DNA of 61,360 nt from an uncultured Lachnospiraceae bacterium (GTDB taxonomy: Bacteria; Bacillota; Clostridia; Lachnospirales; Lachnospiraceae). This document shows, in pieces, positions 1 through 9,139 of this stretch (its first letter is position 1; the number at the start of each line of letters is the position of its first letter). The translations under genes and the position numbers were made by a program. Under the pieces are notes generated by a model that had not been told where the DNA came from, did no database searches, and saw only the letters and a list, made by a program, of their open reading frames with translations. The stretch lies in NCBI GenBank assembly GCA_902789665.1, contig CADAOY010000008.1, positions 1 to 61,360 on the forward strand. Direction: 5' to 3'.

Positions 1-88
1 CCCTTGAAGACGACGAGGTAGATAGGGCCAAGGTGTAAGTACAGTAATGTATTCAGCTGATGGTTACTAATAGATCGAAAGCTTATCC
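1..88 (+). rRNA. 23S ribosomal RNA, 3' end (partial)
   Basis: The first bases match the conserved 3' terminal part of bacterial 23S rRNA: the helix region around GACGACGAGGTAGATAGG, followed by the terminal GGTTACTAATAGATCGA block. The 5' part lies outside the window and the exact 3' end is estimated. The tRNA cluster follows after about 65 bp. No 5S-like sequence is present between the two. Confidence 0.9.
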
Positions 89-155
89 AGATAGGTGTTA
101 TACCTGATGTTATTTTGAATATATTTGGTTTTGAGTGCACTAATTCCATTTTTTT

Positions 156-229
156 GGCCTAGTGGCTCAGTTGGTTAGAGCGCCGCCCTGTCACGGCGGA
201 GGTCGTCGGTTCGAGTCCGATCTGGGTCG
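156..229 (+). tRNA. tRNA-Asp (GTC)
   Basis: Full cloverleaf. The acceptor GGCCTAG pairs with CTGGGTC with G-U pairs, the anticodon loop reads CTGTCAC (GTC), and the T loop is TTCGAGT. CCA is not encoded. First tRNA after the 23S gene. Confidence 0.95.
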
Positions 230-240
230 CTTTTGTGTAT

Positions 241-313
241 GGGATCTTAGCTCAGCTGGGAGAGCATCTGCCTTACAAGCAGGGGGTCACAGGTTCGAGC
301 CCTGTAGGTCCCA
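241..313 (+). tRNA. tRNA-Val (TAC)
   Basis: Cloverleaf with acceptor GGGATCT / AGGTCCC, anticodon loop CTTACAA (TAC) and T loop TTCGAGC. It lies 11 bp after tRNA-Asp, so both are probably cut from the rRNA transcript. Confidence 0.95.
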
Positions 314-353
314 TTTAGTACATTAAAAATTTAATAGTACTTTTAAATATCAT

Positions 354-435
354 GGATGGGTTCCCGAGTGGCCAAAGGGGGCAGACTGTAAATCTGTTAG
401 CAACGCTTTCGGTGGTTCGAATCCACCTCCATCCA
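354..435 (+). tRNA. tRNA-Tyr (GTA)
   Basis: Type II tRNA with a long variable arm (AGCAACGCTTTCGGT region). Acceptor GGATGGG / TCCATCC, anticodon GTA in loop CTGTAAA. The long variable arm and anticodon agree on tyrosine. Confidence 0.95.
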
Positions 436-477
436 TTTCACTATTTTTAGTGGGGTCGTCCATAGGAAGACCACTAT

Positions 478-550
<73 letters not shown>

Positions 551-766
551 CTATTGAGGAAAAGGGTATTACGCATGCTTGAACTTTTGTGTTCAGCCGC
601 GCCTCCTTTTACTTTTGTGAACACCATCACCCAAATGCTTCGCATTTGTTTGATGTACGTTTACTCGCTAACGCGAGCAAACATTTGGAAATTCGTTTTA
701 ATCTGGGCGAATGCGAGCATTCGCAGATAAAACTCATTTCCAAAAGAGCTCACATGCTCGTTATTC
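551..766 (+). other. hairpin-rich tRNA spacer
   Basis: No credible gene. Three tight hairpins can be read: 632-648 (CAAATGC, loop TTC), 659-682 (stem around CTCGC, loop TAAC, with outer GTTT/AAAC) and 701-728 (GCGAATG, loop CGAG, extended by ATCT/AGAT). Bases 631-637 can also pair with 682-688, so alternative folds exist. Bases 703-713 are the exact reverse complement of 763-773, which enters the 5' acceptor strand of tRNA-Phe. The spacer is much longer than the other tRNA gaps in this cluster. Confidence 0.6.
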
Positions 767-839
<73 letters not shown>

Positions 840-841
840 TT

Positions 842-870
842 AGAGTCTACTATGTGTAGGCTCTTTGTTT
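842..870 (+). terminator. terminator of the rRNA/tRNA operon
   Basis: Hairpin AGAGTCTAC / GTAGGCTCT (one T-G pair) with a five-base loop, followed by TTGTTTT. It ends the stable-RNA transcript before the RND operon. Confidence 0.75.
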
Positions 871-882
871 TATCTAAAATTC

Positions 883-900
883 CGACCGACTGGTCGGTCG
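883..900 (+). promoter_or_regulatory. TetR-type operator
   Basis: Perfect 18-bp palindrome: CGACCGAC, centre TG, GTCGGTCG. Symmetric GACCGAC/GTCGGTC arms are typical of AcrR/TetR-family operators. It lies 60 bp upstream of the RND pump start, and the TetR-family gene is the second gene of that operon, so autorepression is the simplest reading. A matching -35/-10 pair is not clear. Confidence 0.75.
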
Positions 901-960
901 AGAAAATATTACAGTTTATTATGGGATTGAGATAAATATATCTTAAAAGGAGAATCAGAT

Positions 961-3900
961 ATGTTTCCTAAAATCAGTGTTAAAAAACCTTACACAGTTT
1001 TCGTAGGCGTAGTACTTATTATAGTATTAGGCATTGTTTCCATGACGAAGATGACGACGGATCTTTTTCCGAATATGAATCTTCCGTATGCTCTGGTAAT
1101 TACAGCATATCCGGGAGCCAGTCCGGAGGAAGTGGAGTCAACTGTAACGGCTCCTGTTGAAGCCCAGATGGCCACAACATCCAATATTAAGAATATTTCT
1201 TCCATGTCATATAACAGCTATTCCATTGTTATTTTGGAGTATGAGCAGGCAGCCAACATGGATTCAGTTGTTATTGAGATGCAGCAGAAATTAGACCAGC
1301 TTAAAGGTACATGGAATGATACTGTTGGTTCACCTATGATAATGCAGCTTGACCCATCCATGCTTCCTGTAATGGTTGCATCTGTTGACGTTGAGGGTAT
1401 GGATTCCCTTGAATTATCAGAATATGTGGATAATAAGCTGGTTCCATATCTTGAAAGTGTTGAAGGTGTTGCTTCAGTTTCAACAGTTGGCTCCGTAAAA
1501 GAGAATATTCAGATTACTCTTAAGGAAGATGAAATTGAAGAAATTAATGAAGAGGTAAAAGCAGCCATTGAAGATAAGTTTGTGGATGCTCAGAAAGAAA
1601 TTGATGATGCTAAGAAAGAACTTGAAGATGGACAGGATACATTAAATGAAAAGAAGGAAGAACTTGCGGCACAAATCGCAGATAATTCCAACCAGGTAGT
1701 TAATGGTAAGATTCAGGCCTATGTTGGTGAGAGTAAGTTAGATACAACACTTACTGATCTTAATACTAATAAGGCTACTTTGGAGCAGACAATTGATGGC
1801 CTTAATAAATTATATGCAGCAGCAAAACAGGCTGAGGCTGCAAGAGATGGTTTAGGTCAGCTTCTTGCCATGGCGCCTATGATGGATGATGCAACCTTTA
1901 TGCAGGTTTCCGGTGGCATGACCAAGGAACAGGCACAGGCAGCATATGACCAGGCTAATGATGGTCTTAATCAGATTAATGCTCAGATTGCAGCTATGGG
2001 TCCTGCCCTTGCTGCACTTAAAATTACAGTTAAAGATTATAATGATATTCCTAAAGCAGTAGGCGAACTTACCAAAGTTCTTGCCCAGGTAAACAGCGGT
2101 ATCACTGCAGTAAACCAGGGAAAAGAGCAGGTTAATTCAGGTAAGGCTACTTTAGATGATGCATATAAGGCACTTACTGAAGGACAGATACTTGGTGTAA
2201 TGGAGATAAGTGGTGCCCAGACGCAGATTTTGCTGGGTCAGATGGCTCTGGAAAATGGCCAGACACAGCTCGACTCTGCCAAGGAAAGCGCATTAAGTCA
2301 GGCAGATGTAAGCAACATTCTTACCGTAGATATGCTTACCAATCTCATTATTGCGCAGAACTTTGAAATGCCTGCAGGTTATATTAATCAGAATGAAACA
2401 CAGTATCTCGTTACTGTTGGTGATGACATCAATACAGTAGAAGATCTTGAGGATGTAATCCTTATTGATATGGGTCTTGATGGCGTTGACCCTATTCATC
2501 TTTCAGATGTAGCGGATGTAGTAGTTGTTGATAATTCAGCAGATTCCTACTCAAGGATAAATGGCAATCCGGCTATCATGCTTTCAATTGAGAAGCAGAC
2601 CGGTTATGCAACAGGTGATGTAACAGACAGACTTTTAGACAAATTCGAAGAATATGAAGAAACTGAAGAAGGTCTTAACATGGCAGTTCTTATGAACCAG
2701 GGCGTATATATCGACATTATTGTTATGTCCGTAGTTCAGAACATGTTAATCGGCGCCCTCCTTGCTGTAATTATTCTTATCGTATTCTTAAAGGATTACA
2801 AATCAACATTTATTATTGCGTGCTCAATACCTCTTAGTGTTGTATTCGCAATCGTACTTATGTATTTCAGCAATATCACACTTAATATGATTTCACTTTC
2901 AGGCCTGGCCCTGGGTATAGGTATGCTGGTGGATAACTCCATCGTTGTTATTGAGAATATCTACCGAATACGAAAAGAAGGCGGAGCGGTTAAATATGCC
3001 GCAGTCGTTGGTACCGACCAGGTTACTGGCGCTATCGTGGCATCAACAATTACAACTGTCTGCGTATTCCTGCCAATCGTTTTCGTTGACGGTCTTACAA
3101 AGCAGTTATTCGTAGACCTTGCTCTTACAATTCTCTATACTCTTGGAGCAAGTTTGATTGTGGCTCTTACATTTGTTCCTATGATGGCATCCGTAATCAT
3201 CAAGGATGGCGAGGAAAAGCCGACACCATTATTTGACAAAATCAGAGACTGGTACGAGACTCTTGTTGCCAGGTTCCTTAAGGGCAAAGTGCTTGTACTT
3301 CTCCTTGCAATATTGCTTCTTGCAGTCAGCATATTTGCTGCATACCAGAGAGGCTTTAGCTTCATTAACATGGATATTGAAACAGATCAGATTTCACTCT
3401 CCATCGGACCTAGGGAAGATCAGACTCTTACAGAGGATGAACTGAGAGCCCTTTGCGATGAAGCAACAGAGATTATGATGGATATTGACGGCATCGAAAC
3501 CATCGGTGTTATGCTCGGTGGCGGCAGCGCCCTGTCACTCTTTGGCGGCGATTCTGAGGATGCATCATATTATATTCTTCTTGATGAAAATACCAAGAGA
3601 AAATCATCCGAAATCGTGGATGAAATCCTCCAGAAGACTTCAGTGCTTGACTGCGAGGTTAAAGCAACCACATCATCCAATGACTATTCTGCATTCTTCG
3701 GTTCAGGACTTTCTATCTATGTAAAGGGTCGTGACCTTGATAAGATTCAGGAATATGCAGCTGAGGTTGCAAAGATAGTTGAAGAAACAGAAGGAACAAC
3801 CAATGTTCAGGCCGGCCTTGATAATACCACACCATCCTTAAAGATTCATGTAGATAAGGATAAGGCAATGGAATACAAAATGACCGTCGCTCAGGTCTTC

Positions 3901-4863
3901 GGCCTTGTTATGACAAAGATTGCTTCCACTACCTCATCCACATCCATCTCAACAGAGACCAAGGATTTAAGCGTTTATCTTCAAAGTGAAGAGCAAAGCG
4001 AGGCAACTTTGGCAGACCTTAAGAAGATGACATTTACCTATGTTAATGATGAAGGAAAAGAAGAACAGGTAAGATTATCAAGAATCGCTACCTTCGAAGA
4101 TACAGAAACACTTAGCGTAATTAACAGAGATGCTCAGACAAAATATATTGCAATTACTGCAGATATTGATGAGGATCATAATATTACAAAGGTAAGTAAT
4201 GAAGTAAATAAGAAGTTAGACAAACTTGAACTTCCAAACGGTTATTCAATCGAAATGACCGGTGAGGATGAGATGATATATGATGCCATGAAGCAGCTTG
4301 GACTCATGCTTGCTCTTGCAATTATATTAATCTACCTTGTTATGGTTGCTCAGTTCCAGTCATTATTATCACCATTTATTATCATGTTTACTCTGCCGCT
4401 TGCTTTCACCGGCGGTTTCATGGCGCTCTTCTTATCAGGGCAGGAAATCAGCGTCATTGCAATGCTGGGCTTCGTAATGCTGGCAGGTATCATCGTTAAT
4501 AACGGTATCGTTATGGTTGATTATATCAATCAGTTAAGACGAGAAGGCATGGACAAAAAAGAAGCCATTGCCAGGGCTGCGGCTACAAGACTCAGACCTA
4601 TCCTTATGACAACACTTACCACAGTTATTTCCATGTTCCCAATGGCACTTGGTATCGGCGACGGCTCAGCCATGATGCAGCCTATGGCCATTACCATGAT
4701 TGGTGGTCTTGTATACGGTACATTAATGACACTTGTTGTTGTACCTTGTATCTATGACCTTCTCAACTCCAACAAGAGCATGGTTGAAGAAGATTTCATG
4801 AATGAAGGTAATCAGGAAGTTGCCCTTCAGTTTGAGCAGTCAAATGCCGGAGGTGAGGCATAA
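961..4863 (+). CDS. RND-family efflux transporter (HAE1/AcrB-like)
   Basis: Predicted proton-driven RND exporter of the cytoplasmic membrane, 1300 residues. The N-terminal TM segment and porter start (LFPNMNLPYALV) are followed by a coiled-coil-rich insertion at about residues 187-443, in a position where AcrB has none. TM4 carries GIGMLVDNSIVVIENIY near residue 650, with the conserved intramembrane Asp, and the second repeat carries LAGIIVNNGIVMVDY near residue 1173. AAAGGAGA lies 8 bases before the ATG. No membrane-fusion gene is adjacent and no outer-membrane channel is expected. It overlaps the TetR gene by one base (TAATG), implying translational coupling. Substrate unknown. Confidence 0.92.
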   Translation: MFPKISVKKPYTVFVGVVLIIVLGIVSMTKMTTDLFPNMNLPYALVITAYPGASPEEVESTVTAPVEAQMATTSNIKNISSMSYNSYSIVILEYEQAANMDSVVIEMQQKLDQLKGTWNDTVGSPMIMQLDPSMLPVMVASVDVEGMDSLELSEYVDNKLVPYLESVEGVASVSTVGSVKENIQITLKEDEIEEINEEVKAAIEDKFVDAQKEIDDAKKELEDGQDTLNEKKEELAAQIADNSNQVVNGKIQAYVGESKLDTTLTDLNTNKATLEQTIDGLNKLYAAAKQAEAARDGLGQLLAMAPMMDDATFMQVSGGMTKEQAQAAYDQANDGLNQINAQIAAMGPALAALKITVKDYNDIPKAVGELTKVLAQVNSGITAVNQGKEQVNSGKATLDDAYKALTEGQILGVMEISGAQTQILLGQMALENGQTQLDSAKESALSQADVSNILTVDMLTNLIIAQNFEMPAGYINQNETQYLVTVGDDINTVEDLEDVILIDMGLDGVDPIHLSDVADVVVVDNSADSYSRINGNPAIMLSIEKQTGYATGDVTDRLLDKFEEYEETEEGLNMAVLMNQGVYIDIIVMSVVQNMLIGALLAVIILIVFLKDYKSTFIIACSIPLSVVFAIVLMYFSNITLNMISLSGLALGIGMLVDNSIVVIENIYRIRKEGGAVKYAAVVGTDQVTGAIVASTITTVCVFLPIVFVDGLTKQLFVDLALTILYTLGASLIVALTFVPMMASVIIKDGEEKPTPLFDKIRDWYETLVARFLKGKVLVLLLAILLLAVSIFAAYQRGFSFINMDIETDQISLSIGPREDQTLTEDELRALCDEATEIMMDIDGIETIGVMLGGGSALSLFGGDSEDASYYILLDENTKRKSSEIVDEILQKTSVLDCEVKATTSSNDYSAFFGSGLSIYVKGRDLDKIQEYAAEVAKIVEETEGTTNVQAGLDNTTPSLKIHVDKDKAMEYKMTVAQVFGLVMTKIASTTSSTSISTETKDLSVYLQSEEQSEATLADLKKMTFTYVNDEGKEEQVRLSRIATFEDTETLSVINRDAQTKYIAITADIDEDHNITKVSNEVNKKLDKLELPNGYSIEMTGEDEMIYDAMKQLGLMLALAIILIYLVMVAQFQSLLSPFIIMFTLPLAFTGGFMALFLSGQEISVIAMLGFVMLAGIIVNNGIVMVDYINQLRREGMDKKEAIARAAATRLRPILMTTLTTVISMFPMALGIGDGSAMMQPMAITMIGGLVYGTLMTLVVVPCIYDLLNSNKSMVEEDFMNEGNQEVALQFEQSNAGGEA

Positions 4864-5483
4864 TGGATAAAATTCAGGAGTTAATGTTTCCTAAGGAGAA
4901 GGAAAAACAGTTATACATCGCTGTAATTGAAATGATAAATGAAGATGTGGATGTGAGCGCCTTAACTGTCAGCGAAATCGCGAAAAAGGCAGGGGTTGGA
5001 AAAGGCACAACCTATGAATATTTCAAAACCAAGGAAGAACTGGTCATAAAAGCTCTCTTTTATGACATCATAAAACAGATTACCATCGTTAAGGAACTGG
5101 TGGATAAAAAAGAGACTTTCCACGACAGATTTATGGTACTTCTTGATTATATGCAGGTACACAGAGACGATATTAAGCCATTTAATTATATGTTCAAAAT
5201 GGCCGCCGGTTCACACGAAAGCATGGGAGATATCAAAGAAAAATATACCTGCTTTGATGAGAATCTTGCCAGCAAATTCATTGAGTCATTAATTGACTGG
5301 TTTTATGAAGAGGCTAAAAAAGAGAACCTTGTTGGAGATAAGAATAAGCTGCTTCTTAAGTCGGCTCTTTTATCACAGATTGTTGAATTTACAATGATTC
5401 TTCATAACAAATGTTCTGATTCCATTGATATGGAAGAGGCAAAAGAATATATCTATGCGGGGCTTTTAGCCAAGATAAAGTAG
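4863..5483 (+). CDS. TetR/AcrR-family transcriptional regulator
   Basis: Predicted repressor of 206 residues. The N-terminal helix-turn-helix spans about residues 35-65 (LTVSEIAKKAGVGKGTTYEYF, then KTKEELV), the classic TetR DNA-binding signature. The C-terminal two thirds is the helical ligand-binding and dimer part, with no recognisable ligand. It starts inside the stop codon of the RND gene, so the two are co-translated. The likely target is the palindrome at 883-900 upstream of the operon. The inducer is probably a substrate of the pump, by analogy with other TetR/RND pairs. Confidence 0.92.
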   Translation: MDKIQELMFPKEKEKQLYIAVIEMINEDVDVSALTVSEIAKKAGVGKGTTYEYFKTKEELVIKALFYDIIKQITIVKELVDKKETFHDRFMVLLDYMQVHRDDIKPFNYMFKMAAGSHESMGDIKEKYTCFDENLASKFIESLIDWFYEEAKKENLVGDKNKLLLKSALLSQIVEFTMILHNKCSDSIDMEEAKEYIYAGLLAKIK

Positions 5484-5524
5484 TGATATAATTGAATGTA
5501 TCATATAGATTAAAGGAGCCGTAA

Positions 5525-6184
5525 ATGGATAAAATATTTTTGCCAAAAGGCACTGATGGCCGAATGAAAGACACCATGATACTGCATATAATGAGCTTTG
5601 CTCTGGTTGCAGTACTTATGATTATGCTCTTCTCATCTTTTGGAATACTTTTCAGGTCAGTTATTGAACTTGTAATGGTACAAAGCGGAGTTTTCGATTC
5701 GATTATCGGAGTATCCAATGATTATGAAAACGTTATGAATATGGGATTAATGGACGCGGCAGCATATAATCCGGTTTCCGCACCTATGGAGATGGTTTCA
5801 GGTATTATGAAAGTAATGAATACCATCGGATATGTGGTTACCTTTGCATCTATGGCAGTAACGATTCTGCTTGTTGTATTTATGCGTAAGCGTGCTAAAG
5901 ACATAGTGGAAGATCCGTTCCCAATGGAGAATCCGCTTAAAGTTAAGAAAGTGCCTTATGTATTACTGGGATTTTTATTAGGTGCTTTTGGCGGACATTT
6001 ATTCTATGTAAAGAATACGAAAAGGGCATTGATTTTCCTGCTTTTGGGACTTGTGGGATCAGGAATTCCGATTCTTATTTTCTACACAACAGCCATTAGC
6101 TTTGCAGATGCTTTTATTGCATGTTTTTATAAAAAAGATGAAGAAGGATATATCGTCATCGAGGATTATCCTTACTGGCTGTAA
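5525..6184 (+). CDS. TM2-domain membrane protein
   Basis: 219-residue membrane protein. One TM segment near residues 18-45 is followed by an external stretch, a second TM near 100-120, then a TM2 domain at about 140-195 with the typical VPYVLLGFLLGAFGGHLFY pattern (two helices and a short turn). AAAGGAG lies 5 bases upstream of the ATG. It sits 41 bp after the TetR gene and may be read with the pump operon. TM2 proteins have no single agreed function; here the context suggests only a membrane or stress role. Confidence 0.75.
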   Translation: MDKIFLPKGTDGRMKDTMILHIMSFALVAVLMIMLFSSFGILFRSVIELVMVQSGVFDSIIGVSNDYENVMNMGLMDAAAYNPVSAPMEMVSGIMKVMNTIGYVVTFASMAVTILLVVFMRKRAKDIVEDPFPMENPLKVKKVPYVLLGFLLGAFGGHLFYVKNTKRALIFLLLGLVGSGIPILIFYTTAISFADAFIACFYKKDEEGYIVIEDYPYWL

Positions 6185-6210
6185 ATTGATACTATTTTTA
6201 AGCTAAATAT

Positions 6211-6287
6211 AAAGCCTCATTGTATTTATTATTATATTTTGATACAATATAATAGTATAAAAATGCAATGGGGTTTTGCTTTTTTTG
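6211..6287 (+). terminator. probable terminator before degV
   Basis: Bases 6211-6222 pair with 6265-6276 (12 pairs, two of them G-T) and are followed by GCTTTTTTT. The long loop contains an inner ATTGTAT/ATACAAT pairing and a TATAAT at 6248-6253, so the degV promoter may lie inside the same element. No -35 at 16-18 bp is convincing. Confidence 0.5.
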
Positions 6288-6325
6288 GCAATTTGTGTAT
6301 TAGAAAACTTGGAGAAGGAGTTATT

Positions 6326-7177
6326 ATGGGAAAAGTAAAAGTTGTTACAGACAGTACATGTGATTTATCAGAAGATTTACTGAAAGAATATGATATTGCG
6401 GTGCTTCCGCTTTATATCGTAATGGACGATGTAAGCTATAAAGACATGGTGGAAGCTACTCCTGAGAAGATTTATGAATGGGCAGACAGGGTTAAGAAAA
6501 CTCCGGGAACATCTGCTCCATCAATAGAGGCTGCTGTTGAATTCTTAAGACCTTTCAAAGAGGCCGGGGATGAGGTTATATATCTTGGAATTTCTGAGGA
6601 TATGTCCACAACACTTAATGTATTCAGACTGGCAGCAGATGAACTGGAATATGAAAGATTTTCACCGGTTAATTCCATGAATCTTTCCACAGGTATCGGC
6701 CTTCAGCTTCTCAGAGCCGCAGATATGGCGAAAGAAGGCAAGAGCCTTGAAGAGATTACCGAGGCAATATCAGAAGCAAGAGTAAAGGTTAATGCAAGCT
6801 TCGTTGTTGATACACTTACATATCTTGCAAGAGGCGGAAGATGTACACAGGTAACAGCCCTTCTTGCCAATACACTTAAATTAAAACCATGTATCGAAGT
6901 TCACGACGGCACCATGGGTGTTGGAACCAAGTACAGAGGAAGCACAGATAAAGCAATCCTTAAATATGTTAAGGACAGAGAACAGAAGTTACTTAATGCA
7001 GATCCAAAGAGAGTCTTCATTACACATTCCGGCGCAGCACCTGAGGTTGTGAGCCAGGTAAGAAGTTATCTTGAATCACTGAATCATTTTGAGAATATTT
7101 ATGAAACCAGAGCCGGCGGCGTAATCTCAAGCCACTGCGGACCTGGAACTTTGGGCGTTCTCTTCTATGAAAATTAA
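6326..7177 (+). CDS. DegV-family fatty-acid-binding protein
   Basis: 283-residue DegV-fold protein (MGKVKVVTDSTCDLS start). DegV/FakB proteins bind a fatty acid; in Gram-positives FakB hands it to FakA for phosphorylation. The family marks are visible: DSTCDLS, the TSAPS loop near residue 65, ARGGRC near 168, and the C-terminal SSHCGPGTLG. An upstream in-frame ATG at 6239 exists, but GGAGAAGGAG just before 6326 and the usual family start favour the later one. The next gene starts immediately after its stop. No fakA is visible in this window. Confidence 0.9.
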   Translation: MGKVKVVTDSTCDLSEDLLKEYDIAVLPLYIVMDDVSYKDMVEATPEKIYEWADRVKKTPGTSAPSIEAAVEFLRPFKEAGDEVIYLGISEDMSTTLNVFRLAADELEYERFSPVNSMNLSTGIGLQLLRAADMAKEGKSLEEITEAISEARVKVNASFVVDTLTYLARGGRCTQVTALLANTLKLKPCIEVHDGTMGVGTKYRGSTDKAILKYVKDREQKLLNADPKRVFITHSGAAPEVVSQVRSYLESLNHFENIYETRAGGVISSHCGPGTLGVLFYEN

Positions 7178-8542
7178 ATGGGATTAATTACAGATAATCT
7201 GAATAATTTAATACAGTCGGATATGTATCCTTTTCATATGCCAGGGGGCAAAAGAGCCGCCTCCCTTCTAAAACTGGACATCACAGAGATAGAAGGATTC
7301 GACGATTTGCACCACCCGGAAGGCATAATTAAAAAAGCCATGGAAAAGGCTGCAAATATTTATGGCGCAGACAAAAGTTTCTTTTTGGTTAATGGCTCTA
7401 CTGCAGGAATTCTTTCCGCAATCAGTGCCTGCACAAAGGCCGGGGATGAGATAATAATTGCAAGAAATGCTCACAGGTCTGTATATAATGCAGTGGAACT
7501 TATGAGACTAAAAGCTAAATATGTAATTCCGGATGTAATGGATATTGGATGCTATGATGCCATAAGCCCTGACCTTGCAATTAAGGCAATTGATGATAAT
7601 CCTGAGGCTAAAGTTATGGTGCTGACATCTCCAACATATGAAGGTCAGGTCAGCGATATAGAAGCGATAGGAAGATATGCCCGTGAAAAGGGCGTAATAT
7701 TGATAGTTGATGAAGCTCACGGGGCCCATATGTATTTTTGCAAAGGCTTTCCAAAAGGAGCATTGTCAGGGGCTGATATAGTAATACAAAGTCTCCATAA
7801 GACTTTACCGGCGCTTACGCCGGCGGCTATTCTGCATATTAGGGGAGACAGGGTTGATCCCAAAAAGATTCAGAAATATCTGTCCATATATCAGACCAGC
7901 AGTCCGTCATATATTTTGATGGCCTGTATTGAAGATGTATTAGATGATGCCATTTCAGATGAAAGACCATGGCAAAGATACATAGACAGACTGGATAATT
8001 TTTATAAGGAAGTATCTTCCTTAAAGAAGCTTGAAGTTCTGGATTTCCAGGGCAGGGATAAGGGCAAGATAGTTTTATATCATAAAGAAAGAAAAGTATC
8101 AGGCCTTACACTTGCAGGGATTCTTCGAAATAAATATCATCTGGAATGCGAATATGCATCTCCGTATTTTGTCCTTCTGATGACTTCGGTTATGGACTCA
8201 GATGAAGGATTTGAAAGATTAATAAAAGCCATCAAAGAGATGGATAGAACCAATCTTGATATTGATAATGTGGAAGTAATTTTACCACCGGCAAAGAATC
8301 ACGAGATGGTTTTAATACCGGCCGAGGCTGCCGGGATGGAAACTGAAGAGATTCAGTATTTAGAGAGCGAAGGCAGGGTAAGTGGCGAAAACATATATAT
8401 CTATCCGCCTGGAAGGGTATATGTGGCAGAGGGTGAGAGAATCACCAGGGAAGATATAGAATATATCACCTATCTTAAAAAGACAGGATTTGATATAAGA
8501 GGAATAAATAATAATTTGATTTCCGTAGTCAGGGGGTTGTAA
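7178..8542 (+). CDS. Orn/Lys/Arg decarboxylase-like PLP enzyme (YaaO-like)
   Basis: 454-residue fold-type I PLP protein of the basic amino-acid decarboxylase group. The N terminus has the FHMPGGKR motif, the NGSTAGI PLP-phosphate loop lies near residue 72, IVDEAHGAH near 177 holds the cofactor Asp, and SLHKTLPALTPAA near 207 holds the Schiff-base Lys. A C-terminal decarboxylase domain follows. It starts directly after the degV stop. The same gene precedes tmk-yaaQ-yaaR-holB in Bacillus, so position supports the assignment. Actual substrate (Arg, Lys or Orn) cannot be told from sequence. Confidence 0.85.
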   Translation: MGLITDNLNNLIQSDMYPFHMPGGKRAASLLKLDITEIEGFDDLHHPEGIIKKAMEKAANIYGADKSFFLVNGSTAGILSAISACTKAGDEIIIARNAHRSVYNAVELMRLKAKYVIPDVMDIGCYDAISPDLAIKAIDDNPEAKVMVLTSPTYEGQVSDIEAIGRYAREKGVILIVDEAHGAHMYFCKGFPKGALSGADIVIQSLHKTLPALTPAAILHIRGDRVDPKKIQKYLSIYQTSSPSYILMACIEDVLDDAISDERPWQRYIDRLDNFYKEVSSLKKLEVLDFQGRDKGKIVLYHKERKVSGLTLAGILRNKYHLECEYASPYFVLLMTSVMDSDEGFERLIKAIKEMDRTNLDIDNVEVILPPAKNHEMVLIPAEAAGMETEEIQYLESEGRVSGENIYIYPPGRVYVAEGERITREDIEYITYLKKTGFDIRGINNNLISVVRGL

Positions 8543-8546
8543 TTTC

Positions 8547-9134
8547 ATGGGGAAGATATTTTATATAATGGGCAAAAGCTCCTGCGGCAAGGATACCATT
8601 TATAAAAAACTTCTGAGCCTGGATAAATGTAATCTTAAGAGAATTGTGCCTTATACCACAAGACCTATCAGGGATAAGGAGCAAAACGGAGTTGATTATT
8701 ATTTCATAGATGATGCCAAGTTAGAGGAATACAGAGGTAAGGGTTTAATCATCGAACTCAGGGAATATAATACAGTTCACGGTATCTGGAAATATCTTAC
8801 AGTGGATGATGGCAATACGGACCTTGAAGAGAATGATTATATTACCATAGGCACTCCTGAAAGTTACGAGAAAATGGTTAATTATTATGGGACCAAAAAT
8901 ATTGTTCCAATTCTTATAACTGTAGATGACGGGGTGAGGCTGGAAAGAGCCCTTAAAAGAGAAAGAGCACAGGAGAAGCCTAAATATGCTGAGATGTGCA
9001 GAAGATTCTTAGCAGATGAGCAGGATTTCAGTAAAGAGATTCTGGATAAACTTGGTATAGATAATGTTTTTGCCAATGATGATTTGGACGAATGCGTAGG
9101 AGAGATTGAGAATTTCATTCTTTCCCATAGGTAG
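8547..9134 (+). CDS. guanylate kinase-like protein
   Basis: 195 residues. The P-loop GKSSCGKDT is at residues 9-17, and YTTRPIRDKEQNGVDYYFI near 36-54 is the classic GMK nucleotide-binding segment (TTRxxRxxExxGxDYxF). The usual substrate segment with YG(T/V) is altered to NTVHGIWKY. The C-terminal part has an LID-like RALKRERAQEKPKY. It occupies the slot where thymidylate kinase (tmk) lies in Bacillus, but has the GMK signature rather than the Tmk DR(Y/F) signature. It could be a second guanylate kinase or a diverged nucleotide or protein partner kinase. AGGGGG lies 10 bases upstream. Confidence 0.75.
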   Translation: MGKIFYIMGKSSCGKDTIYKKLLSLDKCNLKRIVPYTTRPIRDKEQNGVDYYFIDDAKLEEYRGKGLIIELREYNTVHGIWKYLTVDDGNTDLEENDYITIGTPESYEKMVNYYGTKNIVPILITVDDGVRLERALKRERAQEKPKYAEMCRRFLADEQDFSKEILDKLGIDNVFANDDLDECVGEIENFILSHR

Positions 9135-9139
9135 ATTAT

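Noticed and set aside
6220-6253. TTGTAT and TATAAT as the degV promoter
   Set aside because: Spacer of 22 bp is too long. A promoter is likely near the terminator loop, but the exact elements are not clear.
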